From positions 144,476,885-144,540,884 of the forward strand of contig NC_053038.3 of assembly GCF_002575655.3 (NCBI RefSeq): a stretch of DNA of 64,000 nt, in the 5' to 3' direction. Below, piece by piece: positions 41,277 to 52,439 of this stretch (within the stretch, counting starts at the first letter, position 1; the number at the start of each line of letters is the position of its first letter). This DNA is from Aegilops tauschii subsp. strangulata. Its lineage: Eukaryota > Streptophyta > Magnoliopsida > Poales > Poaceae. The notes under the pieces were generated by a model. That model saw only the letters and a list, made by a program, of their open reading frames with translations. It was not told the DNA's origin and searched no databases. A program made the position numbers and the translations under genes.

Positions 41277-42160
41277 TGTAGGCGTTCTGGGAATGGGGGT
41301 CCCCAGACTTGCCTGCCTGCGGCCCACGGCGTGGCTGTGCTGCAGGCCTGTACGACCCAACCTCATCAACGAGACATTCAAGACCCTCGCGAGGGGCCAA
41401 GCCACGCGAGGCGGATGACGCAAGACCTCCTCAGGAGCGTTCTCACTAGGCTGCCTCGTGAGGAGCGGAGAAATCAAGGCGGGGCAAACCTCGCGAGGCT
41501 CTCATGACGTGAGCCATGACGATCAAGATCAGGCGGGCGCCAGCACGCACAGCGTCCTTGTTTCCTCTTTGGTGCTAAGGAGGCAAGCGTAGGCGCGGGG
41601 TACCGAGGCATCAAGGAAAGGTTTCCATATCAGTGCAATGAGATCAAGACCAGCCGGACGGCAGGACGGAGGTCACCATGGAGCCCGAGACCGCGTCATC
41701 ACCAGAGCCTTTTGCAGGCGAAGATCGCTTTTGTCAGGATAAGCTGTACTAGTTGTCCCCTTTCAAATTGGCCGTTGTTGGCTCACTTCCCACTCAATAT
41801 TTGGGAAGAGGACCAGGGCCTATATAAGTAGAACTAGCCACCACAGTAGGGGCATCAGATCTTGAGCAAATCCTTAGCTACAGACCGAGCACAAGAAGGC
41901 CCCAACCTCAGGAGGCTGTTCTTCCCCTTGTATTGTTCATCATCAGCCCAAGAGGCAATCCACCACCACCACACTGGAGTAGGGTATTACACAACAACGG
42001 TGGCCCGAACCAATATAAATCTTGTGTCTTTGCGTTGCGAGTTCGTCGAGTTCGTCCGCGAGATCTTAGCGAGCTAGGGCGTAGATCGATAGGGCGGAAA
42101 TCTCCGCGTGCACCCCAGTGTTCGAACCTTGAGGGTTTTGCCGGAACCCGTGATCCGACA
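41277..42160 (+). repeat. 3' LTR of element D
   Basis: 884 bases, starts TGTAGGCGTTCTGGGAATGG and ends 'cccgtgatccgaca'. TATATAAG at 41,821-41,828 is its promoter box. ACGAC follows at 42,161 and would be the target duplication. The left partner is lost. Confidence 0.85.
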
Positions 42161-44581
42161 ACGACAACAGAAGCGAATCAAATCCTCTCGATTCGATCTG
42201 TGTTTTACCCCTCCCGCACGACAAGCGCCCTATACATATTCATCTCCCTTGCCTCATCCAATTTTTGCAAAAATCAGAAGCTCTCTTGCCCGTTTCGCCC
42301 TAACCCGATCTCGCCGGAGTTCTCGAAGCTTCACCGAGCTCCGCCGCCTTGTCGCGCCTCCACCCTCCCCTTCCGATCACCTCCGCCACCACCATCATGT
42401 CCGCCTTGCCGCGCCGCACCTCCCCGTGCTCTCGGACGAGACGGAGTACCACCGGAGCCACTGCCTCGTCACCGTCGTTCACGACCGAAGCTACCTCGCC
42501 GGGGCCACGGTTCGCCTGAACTGCACCAGCGTCGCCTCCTGCTCGACCCCGTCATCCAGTGCCACCGACCCCACGCTGGAGCCGCCGCCCCTCCCTGCCT
42601 TGCCAGAGTCGTCGCCTGAGCCGGCGACCATGCCCTCTGTAAGCGCCCCAGTCTCCAGATCGTTTTTGTTTTTGCTTGTTTTTTTGAAACGTTTTCTTTA
42701 TTTATTGAACGATCGCTGGTTTAGCCTCTGGAGTGAACGAGTTCGTCGGTTTAGGTTCTGTAGCGAACGTTCGTTCGGTAGAATTTTTCCTTTTCTTTTT
42801 AATTTCAGCCAGGGACCTATCCGTAGTTTTATTTTTTTACAGATTAGCCTCTAGTTTTCAAACGATCGCAACTTTTTGCTCGCTTATCCAAATCCAACGA
42901 AACCAACGCCCACTTCTTTGTTATGATCCCCTCTATCCGGATAATTAACTTAAACATGTTTTGAATGATTTGAAATTTGAATTCAAACAGATTAGAATTA
43001 GAATCTTTTTTTTATCATAACTCGAGTTTATAACTCCGTTTGAGTCGATTCTTTTTGCAAATTAAAGCTCTTGACCTAAACTTTCTGATAAGGCCAAATT
43101 CACATAATTTTGGTACTGTTAGAAATTGTTTTCTGTTGCAAGAGTTATTTGCCTGTTTTCAAAATTTTCCAAGGTCTTTTCTTTGAATTTTATGCTTGAA
43201 GGCTTATGTATGCAATTGCTTGGTTACGATAGATTGACCAAAGTGTGACGAGTAGAACTATTAGGAGTTATGAGTGCGAATCATCTTCATCAACAGTACA
43301 TGCAAGCTCACACTTTGATCATATCCCTTTCATACCGAGTTTTTATGCATTAGTTTCAACCCTCAAACATTGCATGAGTAGGATTGATAACATGTGGGTA
43401 TTGGGAAGTAGTTGATGAGGTAGGAACCTATTGACCTGCATTCAAACCTTGGGAGTTACTTGTACGTTATGCTTATACTACTATGCTATGCTCGTAGACG
43501 TGGAATGGTTGAGTGTATTCATGACAGATGTGAGAGTGAGCATTAATGGTTAACTTAAGGTGGCTACTTTAATACACATCTGGGTGGATTGGTTGGGGCA
43601 CCCTGGATCACCGAGTGGTTTGCCCCGGCACCTGGAGAACCCAGTGCTTGCCCAAGGGGATCCCGGAGTACCCGTGTGATCACCCTATGGAATGCCACCC
43701 AGGCTTAAAGGGATCATAAGATTATTCATGCTAGAAACTTCCGTGTGCAGCCACAAGCCATTATGGGCTCTGGCATAGTTGAGTATGTTGCGTGACCTCT
43801 TTCAGTGGTAGGCTAGCAGATGTAGAGGGAAAGTATGTGTAACTGTCTAACCAGAGTAAATAGTTAATTCTTCTGAAAGACTGTGTCTTGGTCATCCGTT
43901 TCTCAAACACCATCTAGTGCGAGAAATCCAACGGAGGAGATCGAGTCTTGTGGGGAAAAGTGCGCAAACCTCTGCAGAGTGTACAAACTAATCATGATTA
44001 GCCGTGTCCCCGGTTATGGACATCTTGAGTATCTGGTTCTTGAATTATCATGTCGATCTCATCACTCTAAATTAATTTGTTGGGTTATTAATACTGCTTA
44101 AATGGGATTGAGTTGGAGAAACCTTCTCAATGTTTCACAACTACCATGATAGTTAAACCAAATATATTCCTTTGCAGTAGGGAAAAATTGGCTTTATGAA
44201 AAAATAAACTTAGAGCTTTTCCACCAGCCAATTATGTATTTAGAGATAGCCCTTATTCATCATTGCTCTATGGTGTGAATTTGCTAGTACATTCAATGTA
44301 CTGACCCTTTGTGGCTGCAACATCTCATGTTGCAGGAATCTTACGACGAGTAAGTGATACTTTAGGGTTACGATTTCTACACTCAACTTTGTCGTTGGTG
44401 TTGATGGGAATCCACAACCTTGTTGTTACTTCCGCTATTTGGATTGAGGTAATAGTATTTACGTTACTTTATACATGTGAATTACCTCTATTATAAATCC
44501 TCGAGTACTGTGTGTGTCAGCATACCAATCTAGGGATGACACTTAAGCACAGAGACTTGATCGTCTGAGGTCGGGTCGCTA
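42161..44581 (+). mobile_element. long-LTR retroelement piece (LARD-like)
   Basis: A GC-rich Pro/Ser block (42,300-42,640) with a possible donor 'ccctctgtaagc', then 1.9 kb of AT-rich sequence without a gene. It ends 'gaggtcgggtcgctaca', a terminus I associate with long-LTR Triticeae elements; an initiator-Met PBS would normally follow but 'atttcaatgg' does. No coding region is supported. The family name (Sukkula-like was considered) is uncertain. Confidence 0.45.
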
Positions 44582-44764
44582 CAATTTCAATGGATAAATA
44601 CGGTATGATGACAGATGGAATACGTACTGAAAATGGGTAGGCAGGGCGTATTCACATACACGATGTGTAAACTAAGCTAATGGCAATGCAGCAAAGTAGA
44701 AGCAATGCAAAGCATCAGTTGCAAGATATGTGCGACCAATATAACCTTGGAAAGTTAGAGCAAG

Positions 44765-45035
44765 CACCTTGATGGGTGAATAAGATAGGGCATCTGCCTC
44801 TGAGTCCTCCACTAGGGAGCTACATTGACTTAGGTCTCCCTCTAGCTCAGAATCACTGTTAGGATCATATTATGAGCATGAGTCTGTAGGTGGAGAGCGT
44901 TTGCATTGCATTGCATCCAGACTTGATTTCAGTCCCTTAATGCCAAGTTTGACAGCCATGGCATTGTTCTGCTTTACTCTTTTCATGCGCGCAAGCTCAT
45001 AATCATTATGATGCTGTTCAGAATCTGATATTCAT
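44765..45035 (-). pseudogene. degenerate exon of an unrecognised gene
   Basis: The minus strand after a possible acceptor ('tgaatatcag') reads SDSEQHHNDYELARMKRVKQ, NNAMAVKLGIKGLKSSLDAM, then a TAA, and continues in frame with acidic Ser-rich sequence (YDPNSDSELEGDLSQC). The long meaningful frame with one stop suggests a decayed host or transposon gene. No domain recognised. Confidence 0.35.
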
Positions 45036-46999
45036 GAAAACATAAAAAGTAGTCAGATTATCTATGGAATTCATTGCGGATTCAACTCGAAGAGTTTCTC
45101 CCTATTAAGCCCTACATATGCAAAGTTCACCCCCCAGCCGTGCTGACCAGACCACACAGGAATTCAAACCTCTTATGTCACTATAACAGGCAGACACACA
45201 TTTCAAAACTGAAGTAGGAACATTAGAATCATATCAAATTCGTATTTGAACAAATAAACTAAGGAATTATGAGTGGCATAATGTTTAGCTTCAAGGGTGG
45301 AGTGCTGGTAGTGCGACGCATAGAAAGTAGGCAAATTGTATTCCATGTAAAAGATTGTAGTCTATGTAGAAGCTGGAAATGACACTTTGTTTCTATACAA
45401 TGCAGTGTTTGTTGCTCACACATGATGGAAGAGATCACACAGAGAAATACTAGTCACTCATCTCTATTGTGCCAGTATTTTGAAACAGGGTGGTCCACCC
45501 TAAAACAATATTGACAAAAAATATGACAAGGCAAGCATAGATGTAGTGAATCAATCATTTACTTGTGAGCTTACTAGGACAAGTATGCAGAATTGTAACT
45601 GTAGTAAGAGACCGTCCAAAATCTGAATCAAGAAGTTTGTCTAGCACTTATTGTTTGCACCTAATCGACGTGAATAATTGGATACTATATCAAATGAGTA
45701 AGAAAGACAAGTAAAATTGTCAATAAACCTAGCCTGCAGTAGTAATCTGGGTCAATGTCACTACGACCAACAATCCAAAATGACTAGTGTCTGTTCCTAG
45801 TGTCGGAATTTTGAAACCCTGTGAACTTTACAGGTACTAAAGATTACTGAAATACATTTGAACCATTAAGTGTAGGTAGCACTCAGCACACAAAAATTCC
45901 TAATGACAGTTCTGCCTAATGAGTAATGAATCAACTAGAAAATGGGTGATGAGGAGTGGCTGCTGAGTGTTGAGGACGTATCTCCGGATAAATCGGGTTG
46001 GCTTAGTGGGTGCTGCACGCCTGAGCCCTGAACGGACGGGGAAGGTAGGCACGGCGGTGCGCCCGTGCAGCGGTGATGCTGTTGGGCAAGTGGCTCCTAA
46101 CCTCCTCTTAGTCCGGCGTCTCCTCCTAGAGTCATGCCGTCCGGAGACGGCAAGTCGCCGGCAAGGCAGGCGGCTGGGGGCGAGTAGAGATCGGAAGTGC
46201 GCAGCAGAACAGAGGGGAATCGGGGCATGGGCCGACCCAAAATCCCAGGGTGGGCCACGGCCCACCATGGGCACCTATAGAGATACACACCTGAGTGTTC
46301 TTCTACTAGTATTTTTTTAGCAAAAGAAGGTTTCCCCTTCGATTTCTATTAAAGAAACCACAACGGAACCAACATGATCAATTAAACCCTATTATGACTG
46401 TGCCGTGGCAGATTTAAAGCTGCAAACCGGAGAAATGCTATTTAGCATCCATTGTTTGCTTCGAACTAATAATTAAATTCTAAGAGCTGAAAAGAAAGTA
46501 CAGTAACCAAGTTACAATCTATTTTCTTGTTGAGATCAAAAAGTTGAGGATATATGAAGTACCACCTCTCTTGTGGCGCCGTGTAGGCATCGGGGGTGCG
46601 ATGGCTGTCGGTGGCGTTGAAGCAGATATGCGAGCCTAGACGGGTGCATCGGGGGATAAGCCTCGTTGCGGTGGAAGAGAAGGTCGTGTGAGCAGCCCCA
46701 GCAAAGAGGACGACGGTGCCGATGAAGCGAGAGGACGCGATGCAAGGCTCTTGGTCCATCGTCGTGGATGAGAAACGTCCATCTCTAGCAGTGGACGACA
46801 CAGTCTTGGTAGGTGCTCTAGCATGGTGGAGGACGGTGCCGATGGATGGGGTGGAGGACGGTGGCGATGGATGGGGTAGCGGACGGAGGAGGTTGGTGTG
46901 GGGATGGTGTTTTAGCGTAGATGGTGTATGAATGGGAAAATGGAGGCAGAGGTACAGGGAACCATGTTTTGGGGACGCGCCTGTCTAAAATATGGGAAA
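45036..46999. other. low-copy DNA, no gene supported
   Basis: Two GC-rich islands (45,960-46,290 and 46,540-46,900) have open minus frames (124, 111, 69 and 62 codons), but they overlap one another in different frames and show no motif. They could be first exons or promoters. No name can be given. Confidence 0.35.
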
Positions 47000-47440
47000 G
47001 TTACGAACTTAGCCCCCGTTTAAAAATTTGGACGTCCCGTCGGTTGGGGATAGGACGGTAATCTCGCATCTCGCCAATATTTGCCCAGAGCGATTTCTGG
47101 CAAGGAGAGGGTGTTTTGGCGCCCATGGTTGGCGCCCACGGTGTATGAAAGGGGTTGACAGGTAGGGCGGTTGTGTCACGTCTGAGTGAAGTTACGAACC
47201 TGCCCCTATTGGAAATATTTGCCTACATCGATTTCGGCCGAGGCGAGTTTGTTTTGTAGCCCACCGTGTATGAATGGGGAAATAGAGGGAGAAAAAGGGG
47301 TCTTTCGAACGAGCTTGAATCAAATGTGTTTTGCCGGCCATGTTTGGCGCCCACCGTGTCGGAATGGGCTCAGAGGCGGTCGTGTCACGTCTAATTGAAG
47401 TTACTAACCTACCCCTATTGAGAGCAGTGGAAATCGGGCC
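46916..47440 (+). repeat. four degenerate tandem modules
   Basis: Modules of about 90-220 bases each begin near 'gtgtatgaatgggg' (46,924; 47,142; 47,266; 47,357) and contain variants of 'gttacgaacctgcccctatt' and 'ggcgcccaccgtgt'. No coding frame is conserved among them. Confidence 0.5.
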
Positions 47441-47560
47441 GATGGACAGTAATTTCCATCTCCAGAACACTTGGCTTCGGGAAGCCGACGTGGGAGTAGA
47501 CATTTTGCAGCTTCTTTCGAATTTTGGGACAATAAGCATCCACGTTTACCCTGGCAACTA

Positions 47561-48245
47561 AATTCGAATCCATTTTGTATTCCTATACGAATCTTTACAA
47601 ATCATTCTATGTGTTTTTATATATCTTCAAAAGCATGACAAAGATGTATTCCACTGTCATATATGAATATGATTTACAAATGCCGATACTCGAATTCAGA
47701 AGCTAGAATCCAGTTTAAGGTGAATTCAAATATTTGGAACACTTTATGTCCAACTCAAATGTCACATGCAGCATAATGTGTACTCCCATTTAGATATGTA
47801 CACAAGCGATGCATCAAGATTCAAATACGAGTCAATCAACCAAGAGTGTACAAAACTAACAGACATATAAACACTTATAGAGTATATGGATCAATAATAT
47901 CAACTAACATACATAAGCCAGGCCATTGTACTTTTTTTTGCTAGAAGAGCATCCTTTTTTAGCGAAGCTAGTACAGCATCTTGGCCCTTTCCGATGCGTG
48001 CCACTTATGGTCCATCTATAATACTATTATTGTTGAATGCACATTCAGCCCGATTGGCATATTTGTAGGTCTGGCACAGCAATCAAAATGAAATGGATCC
48101 GAGTCTTATCAATTAATACAGACTTGTGCTCAAATAAAATTACAAACGAAAAAAAAACAATTATTACATGATCTCCAAAACAAATGGTTTGATCGATTAC
48201 ATGAACAAACAACACAAAGGTTATTCAATGATGGAAAGAACATTT
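47561..48245. other. AT-rich stretch, nothing recognised
   Basis: No gene or terminal repeat seen. Confidence 0.5.
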
Positions 48246-48562
48246 CACCTATGATTTACCAAGTGGGAATTTAATTTCCTTTTTTCCTTCAGGACCTTAA
48301 CAATGCGGTCAGTCTCAGCTTGCTTTGTTTTGAAATCCACCAAACATTTAATGGTTGTCTTGAGAAATGCTTATGATTGTGTTGTTTGCTTCCTCAACAT
48401 GTCAACTTCATCTCTAAGTGCAGAAACAGAATCTCTTTCTACCACTAGTTTAGCCTCTAGAGCATCAGCAGTTGGCAATTCATGATGCATGATTCGGCCG
48501 GTGCCACTGCTGTGGGATGATACAACATCCATGGGGACCTCGCTCTTTGATCGTGGGCTAAC

Positions 48563-49127
48563 CTGTTTTGCCATTAAAGTTCCGATTGGATTCCGAAAAT
48601 TTGAAGTTAGCAAAACATCTAAACTGGGAGTTATAACAGCAAACTAGTTGAACAAACAAGGAAATAAAGAGTTTCAATTGGATGCTAAAAGTAGTTATTA
48701 ACATCATTGTAACCAGCTGTGGCAGTTAAACAAACAAGTTTTGCAAAAGGTACCTGTTGTGGCATTGGAGTTTCTCTTGGATCCTGAAAAATTGAGTAGC
48801 CAGGAACGTGATTAGAGCAACCGGTTGCAGCAGCAAAGTAGTTAAACAAACAAGTTTTGCAAAAGGAACCTGTTGTGGCATTGGAGTTTCTCTTGGATCC
48901 TGAAAAGTTCGGTAGTCAGTAACTTGATTAGAGCAACAAGTTAGTAGCAAACCTGTTACACAAATATATTTTTGGAAATGTACCTGCTGTGTAATTGGAC
49001 TTCCAATTGGATCCTGAAAACTTGAAATTGGTAAGATTATTACAGCAACAAGTTACAGCAGCAAACCAGGTAAACAAGGAAGTTTATGAAAACATACCTG
49101 TTGTGCCAACGGAGTTTCAGTTGGATC
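48563..49127 (-). repeat. array of five exon-intron units (30-nt exons, ~115-bp period)
   Basis: Exon starts are spaced 116, 114 and 114 bases, with 191 bases to the fifth. The two units at 48,754 and 48,870 also share their introns ('gttaaacaaacaagttttgc'), so the duplication unit is exon plus intron. Confidence 0.75.
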
Positions 49128-49742
49128 CTGCAAACTTGAATGTTAGCAATCCATAAATAAAGTTTTGCAAGAGCCATAAGAAACTAACATCAAACTAGTA
49201 AAACTAACCAGTTTTGGCAATGTATTTAATTACACATGAACTAGTAAAACTAACAAGTTCTTGGCAACATATTAAAGTAACAAGTCGGTACCGTTTACCA
49301 GCAACACAGACATGTGTAAATTTCTTTGATGTAAGCAAAATGATTCCAACACAGAAATAAGTTAAAAAGACAGTGTCCCTCATATAAACCTTACAGTTGT
49401 CTATCTATGAACATGCAAACATTACTAGTGCTACAAGTGATAACAGCAAACCATTTAAAAAAACAGGATATCAGAACGTAAATTACACGTGAACTCTGCT
49501 ACACCCTAGAAGTACATACGACCAGCTATCTACGTGCTTAAGTAGCTATTTAAGTTCAGGCAAACAGGTAATTCTTAACAGTAAGTATCAAACACATAGA
49601 TAGGCGCAGTCTATAATAGGATTAACGGGCTATGGCATTATGTAAGCAGTAGCAAACTAAATTAAGCCAAGCAACATAATTGAACAATTTTGCAATAAGT
49701 GGCTAACTAAAATTCCGAGAAGCAGGTAACTGAACTTACGCT
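49128..49742 (-). other. intron-like stretch of the microexon gene
   Basis: No ORF. AT-rich sequence between the first exon and the array, with repeated 'aactagtaaaactaac' words near 49,190-49,260. Confidence 0.4.
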
Positions 49743-50513
49743 AGCTCTTTGTACAGGCACACTGCAACTTCTTCTTCGCTTACAAGGTTCTACGAAGGAG
49801 TCCATGGCATCAATTTCTTGGATACGCAGTCCCAATACTTCTTTCTTTCCACACTGCATTGGTAAGTTGAATGGTTAATCTGGTAAGATGATGCGTCCTT
49901 GATATGTTATATGAGAACGTGTATTCAGACTAGTTGTAGCCATACACATCACACTGGCTTTTACTGTATATTTCATGCGATTACATTTGGCATATCGAGA
50001 TCTAAGAAATCTACAAAAGGATGAATGACTGGCATCCTTCGCATTATTGGCGAACTCAGTTCATAGAAACAAGCAATTCAACCATTCTGTGGGTAAATCA
50101 AAAGCGCCACTAGAATATTTTTCACTACACCAATCATACACGCAAAAATGGGCGACGCCACCATAGGGGCTGGTATGGGTGGCCGCCTCGGGTGGCTGGA
50201 AAGTGTGCACCTAGTTTGAGTCGTCTAGGTTGGCCCAGGCTAGTTATGTTCGTCCCAACGCACGAGCAGGCAATGTAAAAAATGAAGAAAAACGTTTCAA
50301 TTTGGATGGACCAATAACGTAAGTGCAAGGCAGGCCCTATAGCAGGCTCGTGGACAAAACGAGCGCCTCCCATATCGATCGACAGCAGGAACAATCCCAA
50401 TTCGTTCCCTCCAGCCTCCAGTCTGGTTCGCTCCTAACCTAGCCGCCACTGGACAGACCAACACAGCACTTCCTCGCGCCCTCGTTGGAGGGCAGTCGCC
50501 GGGCTTCAGGCGA

Positions 50514-51009
50514 ATGGAAGGACAAGAAGATGAGGATCCAGCCCTGGGTGTAGCCTGTGTGGGAGGCAGCGGCGGCAGCACGGGCATGGCATCGAGCTTG
50601 CGCAAACGGACAGTCGCAGCTTGCAAGAGCAGCATGCGCAATGAGCAGGTACATCACATCCCTGATTATATCTAATTCAACTGTTCAATTTCTGGCCAAT
50701 AGTTAAACCTGACGGTGTTGTGAAACTGCTTGTATGTAGGAAATCTATGAGAAAATGAAACCAATTTCTCCTTATTTTATAACTCCCCCAATCAATACTG
50801 AACTGACTGAATCTGATGTATCTAATCAAGTTTCCGGTGCAAACATACAAGCTCATGTTGTTCTTGAGCCTGAAGTGTCTAATGAACAGACTGCTAATGA
50901 AGGATTTGATGCAAACATTTTACATGCTCCTGGTGATGAACATATAGTGTTTAATGAGGGATCTAATGCAAGCATTTTGCAAGCTCCCATTGAAGGATTT
51001 AGTGTCTAA
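50514..51009 (+). pseudogene. two-exon N-terminal fragment, related to the transposon gene to its left
   Basis: Exon 1 (50,514-50,648) MEGQEDEDPALGVACVGGSG...SSMRNEQ with donor CAG|GTACAT. Exon 2 (about 50,740-51,009) after 'tgtatgtag' reads EIYEKMKPISPYFITPPINT and then a repeat-like acidic part (EPEVSNEQTANEGFDANILH, EHIVFNEGSNASILQA). The join is in phase 0. After the stop at 51,009 the sequence continues in another frame as LVSNDDLQLRET, so a frameshift has cut the gene. It resembles the N-terminus of Ptta/En-Spm-type proteins, from memory. It faces away from the microexon gene. Confidence 0.45.
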
Positions 51010-51571
51010 TGATGATCTGCAGTTGAGAGAGACATAGAGATTTGCAGGCATTGATGACAAGCAAATTATAGTACATTTTCATGGCTTCAGGAAACGTCGA
51101 GGCCATCTACCAGAAAGTCCCTGTATCATGATAATGTAGCATAAATACTTTTCTAATCTACTGTTTGAAACTATTGGCATACTTGTGCAGGATAGATATA
51201 TTGATATGCAATTTGCGCACTGGTTATAGGTGCAATTACACTTTGATATTTTCAGCCAGAGAACGAATAATTCAAGTAGGTATAGACCATGTTAGTAGTC
51301 CTTGTACACCATGTTGCATTTTGTGTTTATTGGTGCTTGCATCATTTAGTGTTTTATAATCTGAACTACTTTGGATCATTAGCTGGTTTTCAAAGTGCAT
51401 GTAGCTTCACATTTCTCTAGTTATGTTGATTTCCAGAGTGCAAATGCGTTCGTATTTTTTAAGTTAAATGTTCACCCCTGGTAACTGGAATTCGTGTATC
51501 CGCCACTGCACACAAATCATACACGCATGCCAGTATGAATTAAATGAAATGCAGGGACTTATGCTAGCTCG

Positions 51572-51690
51572 TTGTACAGGCTCACTGCAACTCTGCTTAC
51601 GCTTGGGATGTTCCATGTACAAGTCCATGTTACCACTTGCTTGGATGTGCAGGCCTTGTGCTCCTTGCATCCCCCTCTGCATTTTTTACA
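51572..51690 (-). pseudogene. second, degenerate copy of the first exon of the microexon gene
   Basis: Reads GLHIQASGNMDLYMEHPKRK then QSCSEPVQRAS, against GLRIQEIDAMDSFVEPCKRR and SCSVPVQRAS at 49,743-49,856. The donor position reads ATAAGT, so the splice site is lost. Confidence 0.55.
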
Positions 51691-51704
51691 CGGCGAATGG
51701 TTGA

Positions 51705-52439
51705 TCAAATAAGAGGAATCGACATTGTTGTTGTACCGGAGGACAGATACTTACAAGGTTATACGGGTGTGTAGGATGTGTACCAGATCCCGTAGCGCCG
51801 TCATGCTTCGCTAAAAAATGGTTTTGCTTGTTTCAGATGATATCTCCATAAGAAACAAGAGTTAAAGTCAGAGTTGCATAGGCGTGTAAGCTAAGAGAGA
51901 AGTGAAAGGATATCCAAACATCATTGGAACAGTGCACAAGGGAGTGATGTGTGGATACCTAGTTCGGGCCGGCGTTTGGGCATGCTTGCCTAGCTAGAGT
52001 GCGGGTCAATTCAGAGCCGTTGAGGGTGATGTGCTGGCGTTGGCTGGCCGCGCATGGATGCAGATCTAGACTGGTAGTGGAGCACTACGATGCGGTGGAT
52101 GAGACCGTTGGTGAAGCCCCAACGGCCTCGGGGGGCGGAGGTGCGACGATGTGCTCAGTGAAGTAGCCCAGATGAGGTGGGAGATGGTGTCGGTGAAGCG
52201 CACCTGATGCGGTGGAAGTCGGTGTCTGTGAGGCACGTCGGTTACGGCGGCCGACGTTGTCGGTGGACCACCCGATGCGGTGGACGAGGGCGTAGATGAG
52301 GTAGCTCCGATGCGGTGGTGAAGCATGACCGTCGTCTTTGTCGTCGTCGTCCAGCATAGAGGTGGGGAAAGAGACGAGACGAGGGGCAATTCAAACTTTA
52401 CTTGGGTTGGCGGTGAATTAGGGATTTGAGAAATCTCGG
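51705..52439. other. low-copy DNA, no supported gene
   Basis: Minus frames of 149 and 90 codons (52,515-52,066) overlap in different frames. The His/Pro/Thr-rich content looks like composition rather than a domain. Confidence 0.35.

Larger units (their letters stand above)
36705..42160 (+). mobile_element. element D: 3' half of a plus-strand Tat-like element
   Basis: Reads in sense orientation from the RT remnant (LAEMETVFREPPEP) through the noncoding part with stem-loops, an antisense ORF (minus), PPT and LTR (41,277-42,160). Its flanks of the antisense slot match element B (37,128-37,300 against 16,930-16,770; 41,090-41,276 against 15,230-15,036). The 5' part is missing. Confidence 0.8.
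48246..49856 (-). pseudogene. minus-strand gene with five 30-nt exons, decayed
   Basis: An exon at 49,856-49,743 reads CGKKEVLGLRIQEIDAMDSF then VEPCKRRRSCSVPVQRAS, ending in a GTAAGT donor. Four 30-base phase-0 exons follow (49,127-49,098; 49,013-48,984; 48,899-48,870; 48,783-48,754), each with CAG or TAG/CTG-type flanks and a GT donor. They encode DPTETPLAQQ, DPIGSPITQQ and twice DPRETPMPQQ. A fifth unit (48,592-48,563; NPIGTLMAKQ) has GG instead of AG at its acceptor and reads straight into VSPRSKSEVPMDVV and a helix (VVERDSVSALRDEVDMLRKQ). A TAA at 48,371 is followed in frame by AFLKTTIKCLVDFKTKQAET. It resembles the tail of Ptta/En-Spm-type transposon proteins of grasses, from memory. 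An NLS-like KRRRS is present. Confidence 0.5.

Noticed and set aside
42161..42860. Large plus-strand ORFs (228 and 248 codons) after element D
   Set aside because: They span the LTR end and the neighbouring element, overlap in two frames and are Pro/Ser/Arg-rich by composition.
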